This document shows positions 16,978 through 26,975 of a stretch of DNA of 33,647 nucleotides, piece by piece. Made by a program: the position numbers and the translations under genes. Positions within the stretch are counted from its first letter, which is position 1. Every line of letters starts with the position of its first letter. Origin of the DNA: Bacteroidales bacterium (lineage in GTDB: Bacteria; Bacteroidota; Bacteroidia; Bacteroidales; P3); NCBI GenBank assembly GCA_017455205.1, contig JAFTBM010000009.1, forward strand, positions 1 to 33,647. The letters are read 5' to 3'. The notes beneath the pieces are model-generated. The model was not told where the DNA came from. It saw only the letters and a program-made list of their open reading frames with translations, and searched no databases.

Positions 16978-17508
16978 ATGAGAAAAGAATTGAAAGGACA
17001 ACTTATCAACTCTTTGTGTGAGGAAATAAAGGGATACAATTGCCTTTATATTGCCGACATAGGAGGCTTGAATTCCGTGCAGACGAGCAAACTGCGCAGA
17101 GCGGCTTTCCGCAAAGAGGTGAAATTAGAGGTTGTCAAGAACACCTTGCTTATCAAGGCTTTGGAGAAGTCTGGATTTGATTATAGTGAGTTATTTCCTA
17201 TAATCAAAGGAGAGACTGCCATAATGCTTTCTAACACCAACAACGCACCAGCAAAACTTATCAAGGACTATCGTGCCTCGGATAAGAATGCGACCAAACC
17301 TGTCTTGAAGGGTGCCTACGTGGAAGAGTGCTTCTATGTTGGCCAAGAACATTTGGAAGAACTTGTCAATATCAAATCCAAGAATGAGCTTATTGCTGAT
17401 GTAGTTGCATTGCTGCAATCGCCCGTCAAGAATGTACTTTCACAGTTGCAATCGGCTGGGAATACGATTACTGGTGTTTTGAAGACATTAGAAGAGCGCG
17501 AGGCATAA
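16978..17508 (+). CDS. rplJ: 50S ribosomal protein L10
   Basis: A 176-residue protein starting MRKELKGQLINSLCEEIKGY. It has the RRAFRKEVKLEVVKNTLLIKAL-like RNA-binding region and a C-terminal helix (VKNVLSQLQSAGNTITGVL) that carries L7/L12 dimers. It forms the base of the ribosomal stalk. It starts 19 bp after rplA. Confidence 0.98.
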   Translation: MRKELKGQLINSLCEEIKGYNCLYIADIGGLNSVQTSKLRRAAFRKEVKLEVVKNTLLIKALEKSGFDYSELFPIIKGETAIMLSNTNNAPAKLIKDYRASDKNATKPVLKGAYVEECFYVGQEHLEELVNIKSKNELIADVVALLQSPVKNVLSQLQSAGNTITGVLKTLEEREA

Positions 17509-17525
17509 GCCTTGTGAAATGAACT

Positions 17526-17546
17526 GATATGTACAACAGACATATC
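17526..17546 (+). other. Small stem-loop between rplJ and rplL
   Basis: GATATGT (17526-17532) pairs with ACATATC (17540-17546), with a 7-nt loop, 40 bp before the rplL start. It may help set the higher expression of rplL, by processing or translation; this is inference. Confidence 0.4.
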
Positions 17547-17586
17547 GCAAACAAAAACAAAAAACAAACATTAAAATAACAAAGTC

Positions 17587-17970
17587 ATGGCAGACATTAA
17601 AGCTATCGCAGAAGAATTGGTAAACCTTACCGTTAAAGAAGTTAAAGAACTTGCAGACGTTCTGAAAGAAGAGTACGGCATTGAGCCAGCCGCTGCTGCA
17701 GTTGCTGTTGCAGCCCAAGCTCCTGGTGCTGCAGCCGCTGCCGCCGAGGAGAAGACCTCGTTTGATGTTATCCTTAAGGGAGTCCCCGATCAGACCAAGA
17801 AGCTTGGTGTGGTAAAAGCTGTTAAGGATATGGCATCGCTTGGTTTGAAAGAGTCCAAAGAACTGGTGGATAATGCTCCCAAACCTGTGAAGGAAGGTGT
17901 TTCGAAGGACGAAGCTGAAAGTTTGAAGAAAGCACTTGAAGAGGCTGGTGCTGAAGTCGAAATCAAATAG
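17587..17970 (+). CDS. rplL: 50S ribosomal protein L7/L12
   Basis: A 127-residue acidic protein. The N-terminal dimerisation domain ([23 protein letters not shown]) is joined by an Ala-rich hinge (about 37-58) to the C-terminal factor-binding domain ([29 protein letters not shown]). It is present in several copies on the stalk and recruits GTPase factors. The length is normal. Confidence 0.99.
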   Translation: MADIKAIAEELVNLTVKEVKELADVLKEEYGIEPAAAAVAVAAQAPGAAAAAAEEKTSFDVILKGVPDQTKKLGVVKAVKDMASLGLKESKELVDNAPKPVKEGVSKDEAESLKKALEEAGAEVEIK

Positions 17971-17990
17971 TCAAAACCTTCAACCGACAC

Positions 17991-18032
17991 AAGGAATAAG
18001 GCCTCCGGTTTAATGCGGAGTGCCTATTCCTT
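17991..18032 (+). other. Long stem-loop between rplL and rpoB (attenuator or processing site)
   Basis: AAGGAATAAGGCCTCCG (17991-18007) pairs with CGGAGTGCCTATTCCTT (18016-18032), with single-base bulges. No T-run follows, and transcription must continue into rpoB. A partial terminator or RNase III site in this place is known in E. coli, where it lowers rpoBC relative to rplL. The same role is inferred here. Confidence 0.8.
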
Positions 18033-18125
18033 GCTGTTTGAAAGTGAACTTCCCCTTTGAAACCTGCAAAGGTTACGCTATCTTCTCTTAAAGTATTGTA
18101 CGGAAAAAGATTAAACATAAGTCCC

Positions 18126-21100
18126 TTGGCAAAAATAGATTCCACAGTAGTAAATTTTGCGTCAGTACGCGAGTTTGATTACCCCGATTTTCTTGACATT
18201 CAAATCAAGTCGTTTAAGGATTTCTTTCAAATAGAGACCAATCCTGACAACCGCTTGGATGAGGGTCTGTTCAAAGTGTTCAAAGAAAATTTCCCAATCA
18301 CTGATGCTCGAAACAACTTTGAACTTGAATTTGTGGACTACTATATTGACCCCCCGCGTTACACGATAGAAGAGTGTATAGAGCGTGGGCTGACGTATAG
18401 TGTGCCGCTCAAAGCCAAAATGAAATTGAGCTGTAAAGATCCAGACAATGAGGATTTTCAGACAATTGAGCAGCACGTTTATTTAGGGATGATACCCTAT
18501 ATGACGCCCAAGGGGACGTTTGTCATCAATGGTGCAGAGCGAGTTGTCGTTTCGCAGTTGCATCGTTCACCAGGAGTCTTTTTCAGTACGCAATTCCACT
18601 CGAATGGTACACAGTTGTATTCGGCTCGTATCATACCATTCAAGGGTTCTTGGATGGAGTTTACGACCGACATCAACAACGTGATGTACGCCTATATTGA
18701 CCGCAAAAAGAAACTTCCCATTACCACACTGCTTCGTGCCATTGGCTACGAGTCGGACAAAGATATCTTAAACATATTTGAGTTAGCGGAGGAAGTGAAG
18801 GCCAATCGTAACAGCTTGAAAAAAGTTGTAGGGAAGCAATTGGCAGCACGTGTGGTGGACACTTGGACGGAGGATTTTGTGGATGAAGACACTGGTGAGG
18901 TAGTTTCAATGGAGCGAACAGACATTGTCATAGAACGTGATGTTGAGCTCACCGAGGAGCATATTGAAAAGATATTAGAGTTGGGGGTAAAGTCCATCCT
19001 AATAAAGGTGGAGAGCAAAGACGGGGTTGACTACTCTGTTATTTACAACACGTTGAAGAAAGACCCCGCCAATAATGCTAAAGAGGCGTATGATTACATT
19101 TATCGCCAGTTGAGAAATGCGGAACCTCCTGATGAGGAGACTGCCCGCAGCATTATTGAGAAACTCTTCTTCTCGGAGAAACGCTACGACTTGGGCGATG
19201 TGGGGCGTTACAGAATCAACACAAAGTTGGGGCTTAATGTCTCCGATAGCATTAGGGTGCTTACTAAAGAGGATATTACCTCCATTATACGCTATTTGGT
19301 TGAACTCATTAACCAAAAAGCAGAGATTGATGATATTGACCACCTCTCCAATCGACGCATCCGCACAGTTGGGGAGCAATTATCGAATCAATTTGGTGTT
19401 GGCTTGGCTCGTATGGCACGGACTATCCGTGAGCGTATGAATGTACGGGACAATGAGGCTTTCTCTCCCACCGAGCTCATCAATGCCAAAACCCTTTCAT
19501 CGGTAATTAACTCGTTCTTCGGGACCAATCAACTCTCACAATTTATGGATCAGACCAATCCATTGGCAGAGTTGACCCACAAGCGTCGTATCTCGGCTCT
19601 TGGCCCTGGTGGTTTGTCGCGTGAGCGTGCAGGATTTGAAGTGCGTGATGTACACTACACGCACTATGGTCGTTTGTGTACGATTGAAACGCCTGAAGGT
19701 GCCAACATTGGTCTTATTTCATCGTTGTGTGTATATGCTAAAATAAACGAACTTGGCTTTATTGAGACCCCATATCGCAGGGTAGTCAATGGACAAGTGC
19801 AGATTAAAGAAGATCCCATCTTCCTTTCGGCGGAGGCCGAGGAGAATAAGACTGTGGCACAGGCAACAACTCCGCAGGATGAGGAAGGCCATATCACAGC
19901 AGCAAAGGTGAAAGTGCGCCGTCAGGCCGACTTCCCAATTGTCTCGCCCGATGAAGTGGACTTGATTGATATTGCCTCCAACCAGATTGCATCTATCGCG
20001 GCCTCTTTGATCCCGTTCTTGGAGCATGATGATGCTAACCGTGCACTGATGGGCTCTAACATGATGCGCCAGGCCGTTCCTCTTCTCAACCCAGAGATAC
20101 CTATAGTGGGAACTGGCATTGAAGAGGCGGTAGCACACGATAGTCGCGTGCTGCTTAATGCCGAGGCCGATGGTGTTGTGGAATATGTGGATTCTACTAA
20201 GATAGTCATTCGCCACAATCGTACCGAGAAAGAGCGTCTCGTCTCCTTTGATGAGGACGTGAAAGAGTACAAACTGGTCAAGTACCAGCGGACTAACCAT
20301 TCCACAGCCATCAATCTGCGTCCTATTGTGAAGAAAGGCGACAAGGTGAAGAAAGGACAAGTGCTCTGCGAGGGGTATGCAACTCAAGGAGGCGAACTGG
20401 CGCTCGGTCGCAATATGATGGTGGCCTTCATGCCGTGGAAGGGATATAACTTTGAGGATGCCGTGGTGATTTCTGAGCGTGTGGTGCGTGAAGATATCTA
20501 TACCTCGGTGCATATTGAAGAATTTACCCTTGAAGTCCGTGAAACCAAGCGTGGCAACGAAGAACTCACCCGCGATATTCCCAATGTGGGTAATGATGCC
20601 ACCAAGGATCTCGACGAGAACGGCATCATCCGTATTGGTGCCGAGGTGAAGGAAGGCGATATTCTTATTGGTAAGATAACGCCCAAAGGCGAGTCTGACC
20701 CCACTCCAGAGGAGAAACTGCTTCGTGCTATATTTGGCGACAAGGCAGGAGATGTGAAGGATGCTTCGCTCAAGGTACCACCTTCGTTGCATGGTGTGGT
20801 TATCGACAAGAAACTCTTTGCCCGTGTGATACGCGACCGTAAGGCCAAAGCCCGCGAGAAAGAGATGCTGGCCAAGCCCGAGGAGGAATACCGTTTTGAA
20901 TGCGAGGAGCTGAAGGACAAGCTGGTAAACCAGTTGATAGTCATCCTTAGCGGCAAGGTGTCAAATGGTGTCTATACTAACCATCGCGAAGAGCTCATCC
21001 CCAAGAAGGTGAAGTTCAGTTCCAAAGTGCTTCGTGCGATAGACTACACAGAGGTAAGCCCCAATAAGTGGACATCTGACAAGGAGACCAACGACTTGGT

Positions 21101-21929
21101 CAAAGAGTTATTGAACAACTACAATATCAAGTTGCGCGAGATATCGGGCAAGTTCACCCGTGCCAAGTTCTCGCTGACCGTTGGCGACGACTTGCCCAGT
21201 GGCATTGTCCAGATGGCCAAAGTGTATATCGCCATGAAGCGCAAACTACGCATCGGTGACAAAATGGCTGGTCGTCATGGCAATAAGGGTATTGTATCCA
21301 AGATTGTCCGTGCCGAAGATATGCCATTCTTGGAGGATGGTACACCAGTCGATATAGTGCTCAATCCGCTGGGCGTGCCCTCGCGTATGAACCTCGGACA
21401 GATATACGAGACGGTACTCGGCTGGGCAGGCAAGAAGCTGGGCAAACGCTTCAAGACCCCCATCTTCGATGGTGCTACGCTTGAGCAGATCAATGGCTAT
21501 ATGAAAGAGGCTGGGCTGCCTGAAAATGGTCGCACCTACCTCTACGATGGCGAGACTGGCGAACGATTCGACCAGCCAGCCACTGTGGGCTACATCTATT
21601 ATCTCAAGTTGCACCACATGATTGACGACAAGATGCACGCTCGCAGCATTGGCACCTACTCGCTCATCACCCAGCAGCCGCTTGGCGGTAAGGCCAACTT
21701 TGGTGGCCAACGCTTCGGCGAGATGGAGGTGTGGGCACTGGAAGCTTATGGTGCTTCCCATGTGCTGCAAGAAATGCTCACCTTGAAGAGCGATGACGTA
21801 ACGGGACGTGCCAAAGCCTACGAAGCTATTGTAAAGGGCGACAACCTCCCCGTACCCAATACGCCCGAATCGTTCAACGTCTTGGTACATGAATTGAGAG
21901 GCTTAGGCTTGGAAGTAACGTTCGATTAA
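18126..21929 (+). CDS. rpoB: DNA-directed RNA polymerase subunit beta
   Basis: From TTG 18126 the product is 1267 residues, matching Bacteroidetes RpoB (about 1270). The family's VNFASxxxxxYPDFLxxQ start then begins a few residues in. An open frame extends to TTG 18057, but those 23 residues lack family similarity. No ATG is available, so the start must be a non-ATG codon. Conserved segments include the rifampicin pocket ([20 protein letters not shown], then [20 protein letters not shown]), which looks sensitive-type, then [20 protein letters not shown], and [15 protein letters not shown] near the C-terminal catalytic region. It forms the catalytic core with rpoC. Confidence 0.97.
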   Translation: MAKIDSTVVNFASVREFDYPDFLDIQIKSFKDFFQIETNPDNRLDEGLFKVFKENFPITDARNNFELEFVDYYIDPPRYTIEECIERGLTYSVPLKAKMKLSCKDPDNEDFQTIEQHVYLGMIPYMTPKGTFVINGAERVVVSQLHRSPGVFFSTQFHSNGTQLYSARIIPFKGSWMEFTTDINNVMYAYIDRKKKLPITTLLRAIGYESDKDILNIFELAEEVKANRNSLKKVVGKQLAARVVDTWTEDFVDEDTGEVVSMERTDIVIERDVELTEEHIEKILELGVKSILIKVESKDGVDYSVIYNTLKKDPANNAKEAYDYIYRQLRNAEPPDEETARSIIEKLFFSEKRYDLGDVGRYRINTKLGLNVSDSIRVLTKEDITSIIRYLVELINQKAEIDDIDHLSNRRIRTVGEQLSNQFGVGLARMARTIRERMNVRDNEAFSPTELINAKTLSSVINSFFGTNQLSQFMDQTNPLAELTHKRRISALGPGGLSRERAGFEVRDVHYTHYGRLCTIETPEGANIGLISSLCVYAKINELGFIETPYRRVVNGQVQIKEDPIFLSAEAEENKTVAQATTPQDEEGHITAAKVKVRRQADFPIVSPDEVDLIDIASNQIASIAASLIPFLEHDDANRALMGSNMMRQAVPLLNPEIPIVGTGIEEAVAHDSRVLLNAEADGVVEYVDSTKIVIRHNRTEKERLVSFDEDVKEYKLVKYQRTNHSTAINLRPIVKKGDKVKKGQVLCEGYATQGGELALGRNMMVAFMPWKGYNFEDAVVISERVVREDIYTSVHIEEFTLEVRETKRGNEELTRDIPNVGNDATKDLDENGIIRIGAEVKEGDILIGKITPKGESDPTPEEKLLRAIFGDKAGDVKDASLKVPPSLHGVVIDKKLFARVIRDRKAKAREKEMLAKPEEEYRFECEELKDKLVNQLIVILSGKVSNGVYTNHREELIPKKVKFSSKVLRAIDYTEVSPNKWTSDKETNDLVKELLNNYNIKLREISGKFTRAKFSLTVGDDLPSGIVQMAKVYIAMKRKLRIGDKMAGRHGNKGIVSKIVRAEDMPFLEDGTPVDIVLNPLGVPSRMNLGQIYETVLGWAGKKLGKRFKTPIFDGATLEQINGYMKEAGLPENGRTYLYDGETGERFDQPATVGYIYYLKLHHMIDDKMHARSIGTYSLITQQPLGGKANFGGQRFGEMEVWALEAYGASHVLQEMLTLKSDDVTGRAKAYEAIVKGDNLPVPNTPESFNVLVHELRGLGLEVTFD

Positions 21930-21958
21930 CATTTGACCCCATATAAGCAATAAATAAA

Positions 21959-24900
21959 ATGGCCTTTAAACAAGAAACGCAGCAAAAGACTGATTTCAAT
22001 TCGATAACTATCAGCCTGGCATCGCCCGAATCCATTAAGAGGCGTTCCTATGGCGAGGTAACGAAGCCTGAAACCATCAATTATCGCACCTACAAGCCAG
22101 AGCGCGACGGCCTGTTCTGCGAGCATATCTTCGGCCCCACCCGCGACTGGGAATGCCACTGCGGTAAGTACAAACGTATCCGCTACAAAGGTATCGTCTG
22201 CGACCGATGCGGCGTAGAGGTAACCGAAAAGAAAGTGCGTCGTGAACGTATGGGGCATATTGAACTGGTCGTCCCCGTGGCGCACATTTGGTTCTTCCGC
22301 ACATTGCCCAACAAGATTGGCACACTTCTCAACGTCCCCTCCAAAAAGCTCGACCAAGTCATCTACTACGAGAAATATATCGTCCTTCAACCTGGTCGTG
22401 CCAAGCTCAATGAAACGCCCGTCGCCAAATTGGATTTGCTCACCGAGGAGGAGTACAGCAGCGTGATGGAATCCCTCCCCGAGAACAATGCCCAGCTGCC
22501 CGACACCGACCCCAATAAGTTCATCGCTGGTATGGGGGCTGAAGCCATCTATAAACTTTTGGCCGAACTTGATATTGACAGGATGAGCGATGACCTTCGT
22601 GCCGAGGCATCGAATGTAACCACCGTGGCGCGCAAGCAGGAAATCTTGAAACGCCTCAACGTCATCGAATCCTTCCGTGAGTCGCAGCATAAAATGCGCC
22701 GCCACGGTATGGACAACCGCCCCGAGTGGATGATTATGAACATCATCCCTGTCATTCCTCCCGACCTCCGTCCTCTCGTTCCGCTCGATGGCGGACGCTT
22801 CGCTACCAGCGACATCAACGAACTCTACCGCCGTGTCATTATCCGCAACAACCGCCTCAAGCGCCTTGTCGAAATCAAAGCCCCCGAGGTGATTATGCGC
22901 AACGAAAAGCGTATGCTGCAAGAGGCAGTGGATTCGCTCTTCGACAACAGCCGCAAGGTCTCCAGCGTCAAATCGGATAGCAATCGTGCGCTCAAGTCCC
23001 TCTCCGATGCCCTCAAAGGCAAACAAGGACGCTTCCGTCAGAACCTCCTTGGTAAGCGTGTGGACTATTCTGGTCGCTCGGTCATCGTGGTAGGCCCCGA
23101 ACTGAAAATGCACGAATGCGGTCTGCCGAAAGACATGGCCGCCGAGCTCTTTAAGCCCTACGTCATCCGTCGTCTCCTCGAGCGCGGACTGGCCAAGACC
23201 GTCAAGAGCGCCAAGCGTATCGTCGACCGCAAAGAACCCGTCGTGTGGGAAATTCTTGAAAATATTCTCAAGGGACATCCCATCCTGCTCAACCGTGCAC
23301 CAACGCTCCACCGCCTCGGCATCCAGGCATTCCAACCCAAACTCGTCGAAGGCAAGGCCATCCGCTTGCACCCACTCGTCTGCACGGGATTCAATGCCGA
23401 CTTTGATGGCGACCAGATGGCAGTCCATGTGCCTATGGGCAACGCCGCCATACTTGAGGCACAGCTTCTTATGCTCTCCACCCACAACATCCTCAATCCT
23501 GCCAACGGAGCCCCTATCACCGTTCCCTCGCAGGATATGGTGTTGGGTCTGTACTATATGACCAAACCCCGTGTAACGACAGCCACCGAGGTGGTTCGCG
23601 GCGAAGGCCAGCGGTTCTACTCCCCCGAAGAGGTCATCATCGCCTACAGCGAAAAGCGGGTAGACCTCAACGCATGCATCAGCGTGCAACTTCCGCTCCC
23701 CGAGGGCAAGGATGAGTACTCCTATATCAAGTCTGACCACACCTTCTCCGAGGTGATTAAGGACAGCAAAGGCAATGTGCTGACCGACATTGACTGCGAA
23801 AGCCCAGCCGATGCGGCAACCCATAGTCGCACCGAGTACGAGGTCAAGCGCGATGCCAAAGGCAACGTCATAGTGGATGCTAACGGCCACTACGTTAAGA
23901 CCAGCCGTCTGCGCACCACCGTCGGACGTGTACTCTTCAACCAAGTAGTGCCCAGCCAGTATGGCTACATCAACCAAGTGATGGGCAAAAAATCTCTCCG
24001 CGACATCATTGGCGACATCTTCACCGAGTGTGGCAATGCCGTAACGGCACGCTTCCTCGACGACATCAAGGACATGGGCTATCGCCAAGCCTTCTTGGGC
24101 GGCCTCTCGTTCAACTTGGGCGATGTCATCATCCCCGTCGAAAAGGAAAGCCTCATTGAAAAGGCCAACGAAGAGGTGGAAGAGGTTATGGCGCAGTACT
24201 CGATGGGTCTGATCACCAACAATGAACGCTACAACCACGTCATCGACATTTGGACCAACACCAACAACCAGCTCACCGAGACGCTCATGAAGCAGCTCAA
24301 GGCCGACAACCAAGGCTTCAACCCCATCTATATGATGTACGACTCGGGGGCTCGTGGTTCGAAGGAGCAGATTCGCCAGCTTTCTGGTATGCGCGGTCTG
24401 ATGGCTAAACCGCAGAAAGCGGGTAGCACGGGCAACGAGATTATCGAGAACCCGATTGTCTCCAACTTTAAGGAGGGGCTTTCGGTGCTCGAATACTTCA
24501 TTTCAACCCACGGTGCTCGTAAGGGTTTGGCCGATACCGCTTTGAAGACTGCCGATGCTGGTTACCTCACGCGCCGCTTGGTCGATGTGGCTCACGATGT
24601 CATTATCACCGAGGAGGACTGCGGCACCCTGCGCGGGTTGCCCACCACCGCCCTCAAAAAAGGCGAGGACATCGTCCAGTCGCTCAGTGAAAAGATACTC
24701 GGGCGCACCTCGGTACACGACATCTACAACCCAGCCACTGGCGAACTCATCGCAGCCGCTGGCGAGGAACTCACCGAGGGCATCTGCAAGAAGATTGAAG
24801 AAGCACACATCGAGGAAGTCGAAATCCGCTCTGTGCTCACCTGCGAATCCAAGCATGGCGTCTGTGCCCGCTGCTATGGCCGCAATTTGGCCACTGGCAA

Positions 24901-26434
24901 AATGGTGCAGAAAGGCGAAGCCGTCGGCGTCATCGCCGCACAGGCCATCGGCGAGCCTGGTACGCAGCTTACCCTCCGTACCTTCCACGTCGGCGGTGTG
25001 GCTGGTGGCAACATCGGTACCACCTCAAGCCTCGACGCCAAGTACGATGGCCAGTTGGTCATCGACGAGCTGCGTGCAGTGCCCTACACCGATTCCGAAG
25101 GCAACTCCTACCACGTGGTTATGGGGCGCTCGGCTGAACTGCGCATCGTTGACACCCGCACTGATGTGACCCTCTACTCCTCGCTTCTCCCCTACGGATC
25201 CAAGCTCTACAAGGCCAATGGCGACCAACTGAAGAAGGGCGACATCATAGCCGAGTGGGATCCCTACAATGCCGTCATCATCTCCGATGCCACGGGTCGC
25301 GTCTCCTTCGAGAACGTCATCGAAAACGTAACCTACCGCGTGGAGAGCGATGCCCAGACAGGCTTGCAGGACAAGGTGGTCATCGAAAGCCGCCAGCGCA
25401 CCAAGAACCCCACCCTCAACATCGTCGACTCCGAGGGCAACATCCTCAAAGTCTACGACCTCCCAGTGGGTGCACACATCGGCGTGGAGCAAGGCCAGCA
25501 ACTCAAGGAGGGCGACATCATCGTCAAGATACCACGCTCCTTCGGCAAGGCTGGCGACATCACGGGCGGTCTGCCGCGCGTAACCGAACTCTTCGAGGCA
25601 CGCAACCCGTCCGACCCTGCCATTGTGGCCGAGGTGGATGGTATTGTCTCCATAGCCAAGAAGCTCAAACGCGGAAACCGTGAGGTCACCATCACCTCCA
25701 AGACTGGCGAAACGCGCTCCTACCTCATCCCTACCACCAAGCAAATCCTCGCCCAGGACAGCGACTACGTCAAGGCTGGTACACCGCTCTCCGATGGTGT
25801 CATCACGCCAAGCGACATCCTCGCCATCAAGGGACCGATGAAGGTGCAGGAATACATCGTCAATGAGGTGCAGGAGGTCTACCGCCTGCAAGGTGTGAAG
25901 ATCAACGATAAGCACTTCGAGGTCATCGTCCGCCAGATGATGCGAAAGGTGGAAATCGAAGACCCAGGCGACACCCGCTTCCTTATGGGCGACATGGTCA
26001 ATCGGCTTGATTTCAATGAAGTGAACGACCAAATCTACGGCATGAAGTGCATCGAAGATGCAGGCGACAGCACTACGCTCCGCCCAGGCAGCATCGTCAG
26101 CGCCCGCGAACTGCGCGACGAAAACTCCTCGCTCCGCCGTCAGGACAAGAAGCTTGTCACAGCGCGCGACGCTCGCCCCGCTACCTGCAAGCAGGTGCTT
26201 CAGGGCATCACCCGCGCATCGCTGCAGACCAAGTCGTTCATCTCCGCTGCCTCCTTCCAGGAGACCACCAAGGTGCTCACCGAGGCAGCCATCAACGCCA
26301 AGAGCGATACACTGCTGGGCATGAAGGAGAACGTCATTGTGGGGCATCTCATTCCTGCAGGAACAGGTCAACGCGAATACCAGGATCTCATTGTGGGCAG
26401 CGCACCAGCCATGAGTGCAGCCAAAGAGAATTAG
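21959..26434 (+). CDS. rpoC: DNA-directed RNA polymerase subunit beta'
   Basis: A 1491-residue beta' subunit, starting 29 bp after rpoB. The N-terminal zinc site has C66, C68, C81 and C84 (CHCGKYK...CDRCG). The catalytic NADFDGDQM lies at about 479-487, with the Mg2+-binding Asp residues 481, 483 and 485. A second zinc-type Cys cluster lies around CGTLRG and [14 protein letters not shown]. The trigger-loop region [18 protein letters not shown] is present. The insertions with Bacteroidetes character (for example the [19 protein letters not shown] region) are not seen in E. coli. It ends the super-operon and is followed by a terminator about 50 bp on. Confidence 0.99.
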   Translation: MAFKQETQQKTDFNSITISLASPESIKRRSYGEVTKPETINYRTYKPERDGLFCEHIFGPTRDWECHCGKYKRIRYKGIVCDRCGVEVTEKKVRRERMGHIELVVPVAHIWFFRTLPNKIGTLLNVPSKKLDQVIYYEKYIVLQPGRAKLNETPVAKLDLLTEEEYSSVMESLPENNAQLPDTDPNKFIAGMGAEAIYKLLAELDIDRMSDDLRAEASNVTTVARKQEILKRLNVIESFRESQHKMRRHGMDNRPEWMIMNIIPVIPPDLRPLVPLDGGRFATSDINELYRRVIIRNNRLKRLVEIKAPEVIMRNEKRMLQEAVDSLFDNSRKVSSVKSDSNRALKSLSDALKGKQGRFRQNLLGKRVDYSGRSVIVVGPELKMHECGLPKDMAAELFKPYVIRRLLERGLAKTVKSAKRIVDRKEPVVWEILENILKGHPILLNRAPTLHRLGIQAFQPKLVEGKAIRLHPLVCTGFNADFDGDQMAVHVPMGNAAILEAQLLMLSTHNILNPANGAPITVPSQDMVLGLYYMTKPRVTTATEVVRGEGQRFYSPEEVIIAYSEKRVDLNACISVQLPLPEGKDEYSYIKSDHTFSEVIKDSKGNVLTDIDCESPADAATHSRTEYEVKRDAKGNVIVDANGHYVKTSRLRTTVGRVLFNQVVPSQYGYINQVMGKKSLRDIIGDIFTECGNAVTARFLDDIKDMGYRQAFLGGLSFNLGDVIIPVEKESLIEKANEEVEEVMAQYSMGLITNNERYNHVIDIWTNTNNQLTETLMKQLKADNQGFNPIYMMYDSGARGSKEQIRQLSGMRGLMAKPQKAGSTGNEIIENPIVSNFKEGLSVLEYFISTHGARKGLADTALKTADAGYLTRRLVDVAHDVIITEEDCGTLRGLPTTALKKGEDIVQSLSEKILGRTSVHDIYNPATGELIAAAGEELTEGICKKIEEAHIEEVEIRSVLTCESKHGVCARCYGRNLATGKMVQKGEAVGVIAAQAIGEPGTQLTLRTFHVGGVAGGNIGTTSSLDAKYDGQLVIDELRAVPYTDSEGNSYHVVMGRSAELRIVDTRTDVTLYSSLLPYGSKLYKANGDQLKKGDIIAEWDPYNAVIISDATGRVSFENVIENVTYRVESDAQTGLQDKVVIESRQRTKNPTLNIVDSEGNILKVYDLPVGAHIGVEQGQQLKEGDIIVKIPRSFGKAGDITGGLPRVTELFEARNPSDPAIVAEVDGIVSIAKKLKRGNREVTITSKTGETRSYLIPTTKQILAQDSDYVKAGTPLSDGVITPSDILAIKGPMKVQEYIVNEVQEVYRLQGVKINDKHFEVIVRQMMRKVEIEDPGDTRFLMGDMVNRLDFNEVNDQIYGMKCIEDAGDSTTLRPGSIVSARELRDENSSLRRQDKKLVTARDARPATCKQVLQGITRASLQTKSFISAASFQETTKVLTEAAINAKSDTLLGMKENVIVGHLIPAGTGQREYQDLIVGSAPAMSAAKEN

Positions 26435-26483
26435 GCTGCACAGGCATCGGAAGCAGCTGAAAACTCACAAGTTGCATCCAAAG

Positions 26484-26523
26484 AAAAGCCGAAAGGATCG
26501 ACCCAAGGTCCTTTCGGCTTTTT
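26484..26523 (+). terminator. Rho-independent terminator of the rpoBC operon
   Basis: AAAAGCCGAAAGGA (26484-26497) pairs with TCCTTTCGGCTTTT (26509-26522) in a perfect 14-bp stem with an 11-nt loop, ending in T residues. Confidence 0.95.
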
Positions 26524-26551
26524 GCTTTCATCCAGTGGGCATTTCTTCGTC

Positions 26552-26654
26552 AGTTCTTCAATAGATGTTCAATCGTTCTTCAATCGTTCTTCAATAATTA
26601 TTGAAGAACGATTGAAGAACGATTGAAGAACGATTGAAGAACGATTGAACATCG
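26552..26654. repeat. 60-bp perfect palindrome built of 11-bp units
   Basis: Bases 26568-26627 form a perfect palindrome of two 30-bp arms without a spacer. The right side carries four tandem copies of GAAGAACGATT (26603-26646); the left side carries two copies of the reverse complement, AATCGTTCTTC (26571-26592). The outer ends GATGTTCAA (26564-26572) and TTGAACATC (26645-26653) also match, so the left and right arms differ only by two extra units. It lies about 45 bp after the rpoC terminator. Confidence 0.95.
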
Positions 26655-26855
26655 TACTGTGGGACAGCGAATAGCGGAAGCATGAAATATGGTATGAAAG
26701 TGCCGAGTGGACGGTGATGGTGGCAGAGGAATGGGGATAGGCTAAAAGCAGGGTAGGGGTAGCGTATGGCCAAGTTTGGGAAGGGATAGGGGAGGGGAAA
26801 AGGGTTTGCACGAGGATGGTAGGCAAGGGAGGCTTATTTTTTTCTGTGCGAAACG
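26655..26855. other. G-rich intergenic stretch
   Basis: About 200 bp without a gene. The plus strand is purine-rich, with runs of three or more G at 26778-26780, 26783-26785, 26789-26792, 26794-26797 and 26802-26804, a possible G-quadruplex. It lies upstream of the promoter for the large surface protein. Confidence 0.7.
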
Positions 26856-26886
26856 TTGCCTATTTGGAGAAAATATCGTAATTTTG
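26856..26886 (+). promoter_or_regulatory. Promoter of the large modular protein gene
   Basis: TTG at 26856-26858 and TAATTTTG at 26879-26886, 20 bp apart, fit the Bacteroidetes pattern. The leader to ATG 26976 would be about 80 nt. Confidence 0.75.
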
Positions 26887-26975
26887 TGTGTGATAGAGAT
26901 AACGCACTGAACTGATAAGACTTTGAGAGTCAGCGCGACAGGGTTTTATTATGTATATAATAGATAGGCTAAGGG

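Noticed and set aside
18057-18125. 23-residue N-terminal extension of RpoB from TTG 18057
   Set aside because: Known Bacteroidetes RpoB sequences begin about 8-14 residues before the conserved NFAS segment. The extension adds residues with no family similarity and would overlap the leader just after the hairpin.
21926-24313. 795-codon open frame on the minus strand opposite rpoC, and a similar 448-codon frame at 25025-26371
   Set aside because: Both are shadows of rpoC, produced by its codon bias. Their products are His/Val/Asp-rich with no recognisable domain.
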